The notes: a model not told the origin generated them from the letters alone. 64,000 bases of DNA from Argyresthia goedartella (GCA_949825045.1 OX463824.1:24474501-24538500); one strand, 5' to 3'; shown: positions 1 through 10,835, counted from the first letter of the stretch. Program-made: numbers and translations.

Positions 1-422
1 CCAGTCTTATTGATAGGTCTGGTAGACTTCTATTCAAGGTTTCTGTGCTGGAAGTACTGAGATTACTATTTTCCAGATTTTCATGCAATGATTGTTTGCG
101 CATTGAATCTTCCAGTAATCTAGGCTTGAATCTTTTTCTAAATGTTACTCCGACTGGGGTCATCGTGTTATCAATTTGTGTATTTTTGTTGATTTTTTGT
201 CCACTGTTTGGCGACTTGGAAGCTTGGAAGCAGCGTTTGTTTCGCAGACTTCATCTTGCACTTGCAGGCAGTATAGGCTCGTGGATGTGCAAGTGACTTC
301 TGGTGGTCTGATCTTGGAACTATTACGTCTTTTTGGTATTATGTAATCTTGCTTGGTACAGCTGGTAGATCACAGGTTATGTTTGGTATTCATCAACAAG
401 TGCTTGATTTATCGCACAGGTG
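1..422. other. Unassigned AT-rich sequence
   Basis: No domain, repeat family or splice-like structure is recognised. An 83-codon open frame at 45-296 (+) has a hydrophobic middle but no recognisable family and is probably chance. This DNA could belong to the 5' part of the gypsy element whose pol begins near 6000, because the 1.5-6.0 kb retrotransposon separates them, but no LTR was recognised. Confidence 0.3.
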
Positions 423-535
423 AAAAAAAAAAAAAAAAAAAATCGAAAAAATTATGAGTCGTGGTGGGACTCGAACCATGTCCACCTTGCGCTGCACAGT
501 ATAGTCAGCCTCCTTAACCGTTCGGCTATCGAGTC
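423..535 (-). repeat. tRNA-like element (SINE or tRNA pseudogene) with Pol III boxes and T-run
   Basis: On the minus strand there is an A box (TAGCCGAACGG, 518-528) and a perfect B box (GGTTCGAGTCC, 67-77 of the 400s, i.e. 467-477), the internal promoter of RNA polymerase III. Downstream are a T6 run and then a run of about 20 T (423-442), which would act as a terminator. The presumed acceptor arms do not pair and the anticodon arm is irregular, so this is not a working tRNA. A headpiece of a tRNA-derived SINE or a tRNA pseudogene fits best. Confidence 0.6.
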
Positions 536-1018
536 GCTAAGAGACGCGTCGAATATAGTCTTTGGGTCCTATGTAGTTGAAGGTCGGTGAAGGTGCATCT
601 GTGCGTTATGTCGTTGGTGGACTTTGCACTGCACGATATTTGTCACAAGATTTACACAACGAATAACGTAAGTTATGATATTGTTCACTGAGTTTATATG
701 TTATTTGCTGATATGACCTTGTTTAACACTGTTTTCGTATCTATGTACGGTTGTAACTGATCACTTTTACACTGTTTCTTGTTATGGTAATATTGTGTCT
801 TTTTCACTTTAATCACTTGTTTAGTCCGGTTGATACAATTGATTTAATAGTGTCTATACTTAATCTATATTATATCACAAAAAAAATGTACTTGTTTAAG
901 CGTAATTATATCCTTATTTAATTTTTAACACGGAGGTGCCTTTTAAGAGGTGTTTACGTAGTGAAGCCCCAGAAGGTACACAATTAGAGAGTTTCATCAA
1001 GAGCCGAATAAGAGTACT
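536..1018. other. Unassigned AT-rich sequence
   Basis: Simple AT-rich DNA with no long ORF. It could include an LTR or leader of the gypsy element at 6000-9905, but no matching copy was seen downstream of that element's env segment, so this is not supported. Confidence 0.25.
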
Positions 1019-1378
1019 TTGAGTCAAAATACGTCTCAGAACCAGCCGAGGCCCTTTATCGCTATATCTCAGCAAAATCTAAGTTCTCAAAAACAAGGGT
1101 CAAAAAATATTTTAAGCCGTATTTATGAACCCAAACTCATTAAGTCCGACCCTGTTCCCGATTCTATACCAATTGTTGAGACTCCTACATACAATAAAAA
1201 GATTTCACTACTACATATTTATTTTCAAACTGTATATGCAACCAATCCACTATTTTATTTTATTAACATTGGAAAACCAACAGCTATTTTTAAATTAACA
1301 ATAGGAATCTTATATAAAAACAAAAAAGCCAATTATAGGTTTTCGCCGACAAAAAGACACAATAAACAAATAAAATAG
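1019..1378 (+). CDS. Anonymous 119-codon open frame
   Basis: The frame opens from a TTG-type start and has no ATG-initiated beginning. It is rich in Ser, Gln, Asn and Lys, with an N-terminal QNTSQNQP-type stretch. No domain is recognised. It ends just outside the 3' end of the minus-strand retrotransposon at 1501. Since the gypsy RT resumes at about 6000 on the plus strand, this could be a piece of the missing gag/pol N-terminus, but nothing in the residues proves that. It may equally be a chance ORF. Confidence 0.2.
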   Translation: MSQNTSQNQPRPFIAISQQNLSSQKQGSKNILSRIYEPKLIKSDPVPDSIPIVETPTYNKKISLLHIYFQTVYATNPLFYFINIGKPTAIFKLTIGILYKNKKANYRFSPTKRHNKQIK

Positions 1379-1513
1379 TTAAAGCACTCTTAAATAACAG
1401 AATTAGTTCGCATTATGCATAGCCCTATACGTTGTAACATGACATGCAGTAACAAGTCACGTTAAAAAAGAAAAAAACATAATAATAAATAACCATTAAA
1501 TTAAATAGCCATT

Positions 1514-4465
1514 CTAGTCATAGAAAAAGTCTCGGTACAATGATCTCTTCGCTGGATTAACACCAGTGCTAAACAGGTCAAGATCAATATCTCCACGCAG
1601 ATTGTTGAATCTCTGACAAGCACGCCAGAGGAACGTATTTTGTCTGTAGTTAGTGTTTGACTTAGGGAGCGAGAATAGCGCATTATGACGCAATATCCTA
1701 CGGGGCGCTGTAAATGATAATTGAGCAAGTAAATCAGAGCAATCAATGACATTAGAGGTAATTTTGAGAAGGAATACCAAATCTGCAACCTCGCGTCTGA
1801 GTTGAAGAGGAGCCAGATGATGTTTTCTACAAATATCGAGGTAAGAATCTGAATTGTATTTAAATTTAGTCCGATAACAGAGATAACGCATAAATTTACG
1901 CTGAATATTTTCAATCCGGTTAATATGAATATTGTAGCGAGGACTCCAAACCTGTGAAGCGTACTCAAGATTACTTCTAACGTACGTACAATAAAGAATT
2001 TTCAAAGTTTTAGCTTTTTTGAAGTCTCTTGAGGAACGCATCACAAAACCCAGAGCCCTCGAGGCTCTAGCTATAATACTATCAACATGGGCATTAAATG
2101 TCAGTTTAGCATCATGGATGACTCCCAAATCCTTAACGACTGCATCCCTTTTTAATGTCTCACCCTTCACAATATAATTAAAGAAAAGTGGATTCTTTTA
2201 ACGAGAGAAGGAGACAATACTACATTTGGAAGGATTTAGGTCAAGCCGATTGACATCGCAGTAGTGTTCTAAACGGAACAGATCTGCTTGCATAGCTTCA
2301 GCATCGGCATTTGAGCTTATGTTGGCAGAAATCTTCATGTCGTCAGCGAAGGACAACAACCTAGCAAAGTTAAAGCACAAGTAAATGTCGTTCACAAATA
2401 ACACAAAAAGTAACGGACCCAACAAGGACCCCTGTGGCACACCGCTAGGAACATTAACCCAACTAGACATATAATTATTAATAACAACAGCCTGTGAGCG
2501 ATTGTCAATATAGGAAGCAAACCACCGCAGTAGGTCACCCCTAATACCAATTTTAGATAATTTACTTAACAGGAGGTCGTGCTAAATCCTATCGAATGCC
2601 TTACTGTTATCGGTGTAAACGACATCAACCTGCAATCCACCGTCCATAGCAACCGTCAAGGCATTGTTAAATAATACGAGGTCGGAAACTGTGGAGCGAC
2701 CCTTGAGAAAACCGTGCTGCGTATCACTAAAAGACTGTTTCAATGCTCCATATAATTGATTATAGATGATCCTTTCAAACACTTTGGAAACGATGCAGAG
2801 TTTAGATATAGGGCGATAATTAGTGACATAAGTCTTCGGACCTTTCTTATGCACAGGGGTGATAAAAGCTTGTTTCCAGATATTAGGGACAGTACCAGAG
2901 GCAATAGATTTTCGAAATAATATTGATATTGGCACCGAAAGAGTATCTGCACAGTTTATCAAAAAGATGGCTAGCAAATTATCTGGTCCAGCAGATTTAG
3001 AGGGATCGAGTTTCTTCGACAAATTGATAACCTCTTTAATATCTATAAAGATAGAAGAAATGTATCATGTATAAAGACACCGTATCAGAGCAATCGTCAC
3101 CGGACACGTCGTGCCTACTAGAAGATTGAGATTGATTTAAAAAGTTGGACTGGAAGTACGATGAAAAAGCATTACAGATAGAATCGCCTGAATTGAGTGT
3201 TTCATTACCATATTTGAGGCTGCTAGGCATCACGTTACTTTTAAATTTTGAGTTAACATAAGACCAGAAAAATTTAGGACATTTTAAGATTGAATTCTCA
3301 ACCGAGTTTATATATTTATTATAACATGATTCTTCTAACGATCTCACCCTGTCCCTTAGCAAATTAAATGTATGTATATCTGATAAATTTTCATATAATT
3401 TGGATTTAATAAAATATTTATGTTTTTCTTTAATAACCCTTATTAAGGCTTTGGAGTACCACTGAGGGTAGGTTTTAGTAGTAACAATTTTGTGTGGAAT
3501 GTATTTATTCCTTAAATAATTGAAAAAATTATAAAAATAATTGGATGCCTCTTCTAGGTTAAGATTACTTAACTCCGTATCCCAGTCAATTTTAGCCACT
3601 TCACTATTAATAGAATCATAGTCAACCTTGAAAAACAAAAACTTATTAAGAGGTGGCCGATCTAGCACATCATGGTCACTCAAAGACAGTATACAAAAAA
3701 TCGCCCCATGGTGGGGATCGACTGGAACAAGGGAATCATTACTACAATCGGATACCGAGACATAATCCGTCGAGAGAACTAGATCGAGAATTTTATCATA
3801 CGCGTTCTTAATTCCGTTATACTGATTTAGATTCAAAAGGTTAACGGAATCCACTAAATGGGTTTCATCATATGAGACATAGTTACCAGGGTCAAAAGCG
3901 CCATCAGTATTAATACTAGGAGTCCAACGTATATTGCTCAAATTAAAATCACCTACAATCAAATGTTAATGGTCTGGATATTCAATTAACATCGATTCCA
4001 AACTATTAAAAAAGTGCTGAGCTTGCTGAGAAAAATTGAATCCCAGTTTTTGGCCGCATAAATAAACAACATATATATGAATGCTAGTCGATGAATTGGG
4101 TTTATTACTAAGGGTCAAAGTTAGCCAAAGATCTTCGGCGCTAGAATGAAAGGCGGGCTGCGGCGTGATCGTAAGATCCTTCCGTGTGGCAATCAAAACA
4201 CCACCTCCATACTTCTGATTAGTTACACTGTAGTCCCGGTCCCTGCGCCAAACCACATACCTCCCATCAAACAACTCCGAATCCTTGATTCCCTCGACTA
4301 ACCAAGTCTCGGTAATCATTATAATATCATAATGACTCACACAAATATTGCGGTAAAAAGTTGAATATTTGGTACGTAAGCCCCTTGCGTTCTGATAATA
4401 TATTTTTAAATTATGGTTATCATAAGTAATTTTCAGGCCGTTAGTTGTTAGATACAGATTTTCAC
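1514..4465 (-). pseudogene. Retrotransposon A ORF2: AP endonuclease plus reverse transcriptase, disrupted
   Basis: Reading the minus strand, the N-terminal endonuclease begins near IYYQNARGLRTK (about 4410) and continues through ITETWL and GDFNLSNI (just below 3960) to SLSDHDVL. The reverse transcriptase follows: KSAGPDNL, ITPVHKKG, NYRPIS, HGFLKGRST, SGVPQGSLLGPLLF and the catalytic FADD box (about 2345). A C-terminal region with AKTLKILYCTYVRSNLEYASQVW ends at 1514. Lesions visible are a stop at about 3963, a frameshift near 3030 between EN and RT, a stop at about 2584 just after KAFDRI, and a stop near 2197. The first RT Asp motif reads YTDNSKAF where DFSKAF is usual. The enzyme would nick target DNA and reverse-transcribe the element RNA there. 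Confidence 0.88.
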
Positions 4466-4845
4466 CAATGTAATAAATACAATAACCACAGACAAAAATA
4501 ATGCGATTGAAACCCTAATGGGAGATATAAAATTGAGAATTCTTAAATAAACATAAATAAGCGCACTGTGAGTGCGAGCGAGACAACAAAACTGCGCAGA
4601 GATAGTGAGCATGAAAGAGATGAAGAGCAACTGTAACCTAGTAGTGAATGGGGAACAAAAGCGCGTAAGTAGGTGCAAATGACTCCGGCGGCGCACCAGC
4701 ACAGGCAATCGGTTGAGAATGTCAGGGGAGTTGAACATATTTTCACTGACAATTATTAGCGGGTTATATTCAATGACAAGCCAACTTAGAAAAATAAATA
4801 GTAAATAAGTAGCAAATAGTGGTATGATAACTAATATGAAACACT

Positions 4846-5952
4846 CTAAATAATCTTGTTTAAACTAGCTTCGTTATTCACAATGAAGACGTTGGTTGAG
4901 TCATTTTTTCGCACATGGATTTTGCAATGCTTCACCCATACGTATTGGTAAACCTTCTCTCTTGCAGCAGCTTTAGTTATAGATAGGAGCTGTTTGTTAA
5001 GCGGTGTTAGGTGATCGTTGAAATAGATGCGTTGATCACTGTCGTCGAGTCCGGGAATATCAGCCGCAGTCAGATGTTTTTTGGCACGAGCGGCAAACAA
5101 AAAATCTTCTTTTATATATCTATTATTGAAGGTAATGATAATAGACTTCTCCTTGGGATTTTGAGTTGGGACTCTGGCAATGTAATTAATCTGCCATTTG
5201 GGCACCTGATAATCGACTGCTTTGCACAATTCTTCAGCAATGTGGTAGAGGTTTTCTGACTTTTTCAGAGGAATACCTTTAACTTCGATATTATTCATCC
5301 TTGCTCTTTGATCCCTTTCCGCCAGTTCAGCTTTAAGAGAGGCAACCTCAGATCGAGTAGTCCCCAGGACTTCATTAAGGACTTGAATTTCCGAGGAATT
5401 GCTTTCAAGTGCTATGATGCGGTCCCTATGTTCCTCGAGAGTAGCTGAATTAAAGTCACACGACATTTTCAAATCTGAGATATCAGATTTGATCGACTTA
5501 ATATCCTTGTAAACAGTTGGAAGACCAAATAGCTGTCTCTTAACATCCTTTATCTCCTCCAGTATTGTTATCAGCGATACTGATTCCGCCGAGACGCCAG
5601 GTGTGCTCGGTGTAAAACTCGCTGGGTTGTCCGGTGCGACTGGAGGTATTTCACTGGTAGTAGCAGAAACAGGAGATGCTACATCGATGCGTGGACTAAC
5701 ATTTCCACTCTTACACTGAGCGCATCTCCATGTGGCTTGGCGCTCAGAGCTAAGTTTACGGAAACCCTTCTCCGTGATACTGGCGCAGCAAAATCCAAAA
5801 TTCTTCTTACAGCTATGTGTTGCTGATAACACTGGTGCAAGCATCAGCATAATTAAAAACTCAAGTTTGAAAGAAACCCCTGAATTCTCTCGCGAAATCG
5901 TGAACATTAAGGGCATAACTAACTCGGTGATCTTAATTGAAACATTAGGCAC
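4846..5952 (-). CDS. Retrotransposon A ORF1 protein (nucleic-acid-binding, PHD-like/coiled-coil/RRM-like)
   Basis: A 368-codon open frame. A Cys/His-rich stretch at residues ~47-80 (HSCKKNFGFCC ... WRCAQC) looks like the C-terminal half of the PHD-type finger of insect LINE ORF1 proteins. A Ser/Pro/Thr-rich linker follows (81-125), then a probable coiled coil (about 145-217), then an RRM-like and C-terminal domain (about 218-368) containing RMNNIEVKGIP, the ARAKK..LTA segment and YFNDHLTPLNKQL. Such proteins coat the element RNA and form particles with it. The first ~45 residues are hydrophobic and unlike the family, and the first Cys pair of the finger is missing, so the annotated start may run through a frameshift; the true start is uncertain. 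The frame is otherwise intact. Confidence 0.75.
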   Translation of the reverse strand: MPNVSIKITELVMPLMFTISRENSGVSFKLEFLIMLMLAPVLSATHSCKKNFGFCCASITEKGFRKLSSERQATWRCAQCKSGNVSPRIDVASPVSATTSEIPPVAPDNPASFTPSTPGVSAESVSLITILEEIKDVKRQLFGLPTVYKDIKSIKSDISDLKMSCDFNSATLEEHRDRIIALESNSSEIQVLNEVLGTTRSEVASLKAELAERDQRARMNNIEVKGIPLKKSENLYHIAEELCKAVDYQVPKWQINYIARVPTQNPKEKSIIITFNNRYIKEDFLFAARAKKHLTAADIPGLDDSDQRIYFNDHLTPLNKQLLSITKAAAREKVYQYVWVKHCKIHVRKNDSTNVFIVNNEASLNKII

Positions 5953-6026
5953 CTTCCAAATGTCTATCAGTTTGCCTTCGGAATATCATTCATTTCAAAT
6001 TTAACGTCACCAACTCTAGTGCGACT

Positions 6027-7387
6027 GGTCACTACGAATTGCTAGAATGCCCTTCGGATTAAAAAATGCCCCTTCTACATTTCAGCGTCTCATAAACACT
6101 GCTCTTTCTGGCCTCCAGGGCCGTCACTGCTATTTCTATCTTGATAACTGCATAATATACTTATATAACTTGATTATCATATGAACAAGTTACAACTTGT
6201 CTTCGACAGAATGCGACAATTCAATTTAAAACTACAACCTGATAAATGTGAATTTCTCAGACGTTAAGTTGCTTATTTAGTATACATAATTACCGACAAA
6301 GGAGGAGAAGAGGAGAAATTAAAGCTGTCACTGATTTCCCTGTAGCAAAAAATGTGAAACGAATCAGATCATTCTTGGTCTTGTCGTATATTACCGACGT
6401 TTCATAGAAAACTTCTCTGAAATAACGAAGCCGTTAACTTCACTACTTAAAAATTATAATCCCTTCGATTGGACTTCAGAGCAAGAAAATTATTATCAAT
6501 TTATCAAAGAAAAACTCACCACGGCACCTCTCCTTTAATTGCCCGATTTTTCTGCCCCGTTTGTGATCAAAGCTTCTAATTATGCCGTGGGTGCAGTCCT
6601 TTTGCAAGGCGATATAGGTAAGTACAAGCCTATAGCGTATGTTTCCAGGACCTTCAATAAACCTTAAGAAAATTATTCGACCACTGCGAATGAAATTCTT
6701 GCCATATTTTATGCCGTCAAAACTTTCCGCCCTTTTGGTTGCAAATTTAAAATTGTAACGGATTACAGGTACTTAGTTTGGCTATTAAACGTTAAGAATT
6801 CTGGCAGCCGACTAATTCGCTGGCGCCTTAAACTAGAAGAATATAACTATGAAATAGTTAATACACAAGGTCGTCTAAATTCTAACGCTGACGCGTTAGC
6901 ACGTTGTCTTATAAATGTCATTGATTCCCGAACTTTACTTAACTCTCCCTATCAAAGGTACTTCAAGGAACAATTCACAAATGAAATCCCTAATCCAAAT
7001 GCTGTGCTGGAAGAGCATACCGAAGCTTTACACCTATCTAAGCTGAAATCAATCGCGTGTCCCATCTCATTGGACTTTGTCTATTCTATGCCTCATTGCA
7101 AAGAGCTAATGTCTCAACTCAATTCTGCCGACCTATTGTATTCCGAACGCGAACCATTTACGATAAAAAGCGTGAATATGAATAGTAAAATGTACTACTT
7201 TCTATTCACAAAAATCCACCACTTCGAAGAAACAAAATTCAAGGATGTATATAATTTGCTGATGAAACTAAGAAACCAAATTTTGGAAGTCAACCCGGAG
7301 ACCACTGACATCGCATTACCAGATTTTTCTGACCCCTTTTCTAAGTTAGCTTACACAAAAATCTATAACATGATCTCCATGTTATAG
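6027..7387 (+). pseudogene. Gypsy pol fragment: reverse transcriptase and RNase H
   Basis: RT motifs begin at about 6027 (GHYELL), followed one frame over by RMPFGLKNAPSTFQ (6044 on) and FYLDN where the catalytic box is normally YLDD, so the second catalytic Asp appears lost. The connection region has FLGLVVYYRRFIENFSE and PLTSLLK. The RNase H part includes ASNYAVGAVLLQG, YSTTANEILAI and NADALARC. Several stops and frame changes interrupt it. The last 127 codons (7004-7387) remain open, cover the segment after RNase H, and end in a short perfect palindrome. In a live element this enzyme would copy the genomic RNA into DNA. Confidence 0.85.
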
Positions 7388-7393
7388 ATTTTT
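7357..7393. repeat. Perfect 16-bp inverted repeat with 5-bp spacer
   Basis: AAAAATCTATAACATG at 7357-7372 is followed by ATCTC and then its exact reverse complement at 7378-7393. It lies at the point where gypsy coding stops and 25 bp before the SINE. The form is typical of a template-switch quasi-palindrome. Confidence 0.9.
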
Positions 7394-7417
7394 CTCTAGA
7401 TCTATAATATAATAAAA

Positions 7418-7705
7418 ATGTAGCCCATTAATGTCCCCACCGAGGGGCACAAGTCTTTACGCGGATACGAGTAAGATGAAGCCATACTCCATCACGCTGG
7501 CTCAGTGCGGGTCGATAGAGGGGTGTTACGACCACTATCACGTAGCGATAGTAGCCGGGACCTACAGCTTAACGTATCATCCGAAACACACAAACGTCCG
7601 ATAGTGTACTTAAGATAAATTAATTATCTCATTGGTACATGGTTAGGAATCAAACTTGAGAATCAAGATGAGAAGCAAGCGTGAAACCCATTAGACCACG
7701 GAGCA
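7418..7705 (-). repeat. tRNA-derived SINE (family D), full-length copy
   Basis: On the minus strand the head reads GCTCCGTGGTCTAATGGG from 7705 (A-box region) with a decayed B box (TTTGATTCC), followed by a body containing GTCCCGGCTACTATCGCTA and ending near 7418. Two further copies in the window (40076-40315 and 44547-45297) share the body segments ACCTACAGCTTAACG-like and GAGCCAG-CG. It sits between the RNase H and integrase segments of the gypsy element, so it inserted after that element. Confidence 0.8.
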
Positions 7706-8556
7706 AGTTATGCCAAATTAACAAACCGTTAAGGATTTCAAATAAGGCCCCTATGGAAATGACTTCAACTTTCACTAGATCGTTTGAACGGTTAGCTCTT
7801 GACGTCGTGGGTCCCTTACCCGACACCAGCTTCCTAATCTTCAAGTTCATCTTGACACTGCAAGATTTCCTCACAAAATTCTCAAGTGCCAAGTGAAGAG
7901 ATAGCACGTAATCTAGTGCACTTCATATCCCTTTTACGATTTCCAAAACAGATCCTAATGGGTTTAGGCATCTGTTTCACATCAGACCTATTCAAACAAC
8001 TTACAGAAATTATAAAGGTTAAGACCCTTTTTACTACTCCATATCATCCTAGGTCCTAGACTAAACGGAGCTTTTGAGCGCTCTCATGCTACTCCAAAAG
8101 AGTATCTTAAATCATTTGTCAATGAAAACCATAATTACTGGAATTGCTACTTATTTACACCTATATAAGCATACAATACCACTCACTGTACTACTGGATT
8201 TACCCCACACGAACTTCAATATGACTATAAACCATCTATTCCCAACTCTTTATACCATACATCTAGTAACAGCATCTACAATTAATATATCCGTGCCCTG
8301 CAATACAGAATGCGTTTCAGTCGCGAAAAAGCTGTTCAGAATATCATATCAAGTAAAGAAATGTCAAAAAATTACTACAATGCGTTTCAGTCGCGAAAAA
8401 GCTGTTCAGAATATCATATCAAGTAAAGAAATGTCCAAAAATTACTACGATGCACATTTTCACCATTCGGAATACAAAACCAGTGTCATGGTTTACTTAA
8501 AGCAGCATCATAGGCTACGTAAAGCTCTGTCCCCTATATGGGAAGGTAAGGTATAA
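7706..8556 (+). pseudogene. Gypsy pol fragment: integrase
   Basis: Coding similarity resumes immediately after the SINE: C-x-INK (end of the zinc-binding domain), then the core with FERLALDVVGPLPD and LTLQDFLTKFS, then LFTTPYHP about 300 bp later, and AVQNIISSKEM..NYYDAHFH at the C-terminal end. Stops separate the pieces. A 70-bp direct duplication at 8309-8448 repeats part of the C-terminal region and breaks the frame. Integrase would insert the element cDNA into the genome. The catalytic D,D,E set cannot be followed in one frame. Confidence 0.8.
8309..8448 (+). repeat. 70-bp tandem duplication inside integrase
   Basis: Two adjacent copies beginning ATGCGTTTCAGTCGCGAAAA (from 8309 and 8379) are nearly identical, differing at one or two bases near their ends. 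The period of 70 is not a multiple of three, so the duplication shifts the integrase reading frame. The near identity indicates a recent event. Confidence 0.9.
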
Positions 8557-8639
8557 CAAACATAACGTCACTCTACAAGTGGGCCGCAGACGTGTAAAGT
8601 ACCATACCATTGAAATGAAACCTGCTAACTAACCTAACA

Positions 8640-9905
8640 TAACCTTTTCCCATTCTCATTGTTTTCAGAGCCTTGCGGATGTAGCGCTGAATCGAAAATC
8701 ACATCAATAGTTCATAGCCCAGGAATTTACTTTGAACCTTTAACTTCGATACATTTTTTCAACGGCTACTGAAAATAAATTATACACATTGACCTCATAT
8801 CATTACAACCATAACTTGATAATATTGAAATACTATTACAAAAATCCGAAAAACTGTATTAAAAACAAATATCGGATTTTTATCCAGTGTAAAAAAGATT
8901 TTTGCCCCAACGATGTTTTAGTATAATAAAATTTGAATAAACTGTAATCATTATCTCATCTAATTTTGAATCAACCCCAAAATAAGGTCAAGCAATCTCT
9001 TGAATTTTGCGGGGAAATCCTGAAATTTTTCTTCGGAACTCTGGACGCTGATGATGCCAGAAAATACGATTCTGCTATCGAATCACGTAAGAAAGGCGAA
9101 AATGAACTATTTCACTTGATGAAAGATAACATTCATGTTGTAAACTCAACCATAAATACTTTTAATTCTACCATTTACAAACTTAACCAAATTGAAATTA
9201 AAATTAACTCCCAAATCGACATCTTGAATGGGATCTTATCTCAAATTACCAAAATAGATAACGAATTATTCTATATTTCTAGGATAAGAAGCTTATTATT
9301 AAATAAGGTACTTATCCTAGAAATATAAAATATTGAACTTTCTATATTATTAAATATAGAACGGTCTCTACTTTCTGTATCAAATCAATTAGAAACTACG
9401 TTAAACGCTGTTTTATTTTCTAAGGTAATGTATCACATCCAAGTGTGATAAGCCCCTTAAATCTGTAAGTACAATGAATTATCAACGCATGGTAACCAAC
9501 TAGAAAAACGTCTAGACTTTCCAGTCGCTCTTAGCGTAAACAATATCCACACCCTAATTGACACGTCTAAACTTAGTTCGTATAACAAATAGTTTTTATC
9601 CTGCAAGTCCCGCTGATAACGTCAGAAACATTCATGGTATATAAAAATATACCCCTACCTACTCCACATGATGAATCACATGTTACCCGTACTTTTGCAC
9701 TCATTCAACCTTCTGATTGCCACATATTGGACTGAGTGATAACAGAATGCATTATGCTATGTTTAATAATCTAGACAAATGTAAAGTTGTTGGTAGTAAC
9801 TATTTTATATGTGAACTAGTTTCAATATTTTCTAATTTATGCAATCCTAACTGTGAATCAAAGCTCCTTACGGCGTTTTCTTCGTTCTGTGGTGTGATCG
9901 CGTAG
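8640..9905 (+). pseudogene. Envelope-like (F-protein type) remnant of the gypsy/errantivirus element
   Basis: Downstream of integrase the plus strand has a 120-codon open stretch (8966-9328) containing FFGTLDADDARKYD, the segment conserved in errantivirus Env and the related baculovirus F family just after the fusion-peptide region. A long heptad-like region rich in Asn, Ile and Leu follows. A second open stretch (9717-9905) has Cys residues spaced like the family's ectodomain. The putative furin-type site and the N-terminal subunit are not readable, multiple stops are present, and an inverted duplication at 9272-9327 creates one of them. It is a dead envelope gene. Assignment rests on one motif plus position, so it is good but not certain. 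Confidence 0.7.
9272..9327. repeat. Perfect 17-bp inverted duplication with 22-bp spacer in env
   Basis: TATATTTCTAGGATAAG (9272-9288) is repeated as its exact reverse complement at 9311-9327. The second arm ends the open frame, so it probably arose by inverted template switching inside the env remnant. Confidence 0.9.
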
Positions 9906-10800
9906 TAACGTTTTTTAGTGTTCAGTTTCGCTGATGTCGTGCTCTGATTGGACTATGACACTGTTATGGATGATTTATTTAGTTGTTCCTTGATATGCGT
10001 AACGTGGTTCAATATACAATAATCCTTTTCAATATGTCGTCATGATATAGGGAACGACTAGTCTCCAATCGTGGTGGAACTACAGCTCTTGATTGTCTCG
10101 AAACGAAACGGCGTGATATTGTAGGAGGATAATTCTCGCTGTGTACTTGGCGTAATCATAGTCATAAACAAAAGCAATAATGTTGTGAACATCAGCTTTT
10201 CGGGAGCGTTGTCAGCGTTGCTGTTTTTTTTATTTTGTTGCTCATCTCCGACTCAGAAGCAGCGGTGACTGCACGAGTTATTATTTCAAAACAAGGAGCT
10301 TGCTTGATTATTTGAAATATTTTCTTGTGTGACCGTTGAACCAGTTATTAACATATTTTGAACGATAGTAGTCCGTTTTTGATTTAAGACTGAATATTTG
10401 GAGCAAATATGATAGGCGTATACTAGTAATTATATTAAATATAATATTGTGTTGATAATAATAATCACAATAATAATGTATTGAAAACATCTGTTACATG
10501 TCCTTCGGGTAATTACACAAATTATGTTTTATTTCTTCTTATCAAATTACACACATTGTGTGTTGTGTCTGTATTCTCTTGTGAATCGTTTTCCTGATCC
10601 TTCACAATGATTAAGTATCCCTTCCAAGATATATGTTTGCTAAATGATAGAAGTCTCACAAGACATCAACTAAAATTTAATGAAGAACGTTGTCATTATA
10701 AGGCTTGTTTTAAAGATCAGTTTCATTTGTCAATGATCAATTTTCATTGTTGTCTATATCACTGTTGGCTGCGTTGCTGTTGATAAAAATATTTTTTTTT
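9906..10800. other. Unassigned sequence after the gypsy env
   Basis: No ORF of substance and no recognised repeat. A 3' LTR of the gypsy element would be expected here, but no copy of this sequence was seen elsewhere in the window to define one. Confidence 0.3.
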
Positions 10801-10835
10801 CGATCGAAGGAATCGAGAAAGGATCGCATAATAAT

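Larger units (their letters stand above)
1501..5995 (-). mobile_element. Non-LTR retrotransposon A (Jockey/CR1-like), nearly full length
   Basis: The element carries ORF1 (5952-4846) followed by an endonuclease/reverse transcriptase ORF2 (about 4465-1514), both on the minus strand in canonical LINE order with a ~380-bp inter-ORF region. Its 5' end lies near 5995, where plus-strand gypsy RT coding begins abruptly, so the two elements are juxtaposed or one inserted into the other. The AT-rich 3' side (about 1380-1500) has no clear poly(A) or tandem tail. Few disabling changes (two in-frame stops in the RT region, one in the EN region, one frameshift) suggest a fairly recent copy. Clade assignment is by domain architecture only. 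Confidence 0.85.
6000..9905 (+). mobile_element. Ty3/gypsy (errantivirus-like) endogenous element, 5'-truncated and degraded
   Basis: Plus-strand segments occur in the order RT, RNase H, integrase and an envelope-like region, the layout of insect errantiviruses (gypsy, 17.6 and relatives), which are env-bearing Ty3/gypsy elements. Gag, protease and the RT N-terminus are absent here; the left edge is the 5' end of retrotransposon A. A SINE splits RNase H from integrase at 7418-7705. Stops and frameshifts occur in every segment, so the copy is dead. No LTR pair was identified: a left LTR might lie before 1400 and a right one after 9905. Confidence 0.8.

Noticed and set aside
423..535. Functional tRNA gene
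   Set aside because: Both Pol III boxes are present, but the acceptor arms do not pair and the anticodon arm is irregular.
4448..4752. Minus-strand ORFs of 69 and 96 codons between ORF1 and ORF2 of element A
   Set aside because: They lie in the inter-ORF region and have low-complexity hydrophobic content with no LINE domain.
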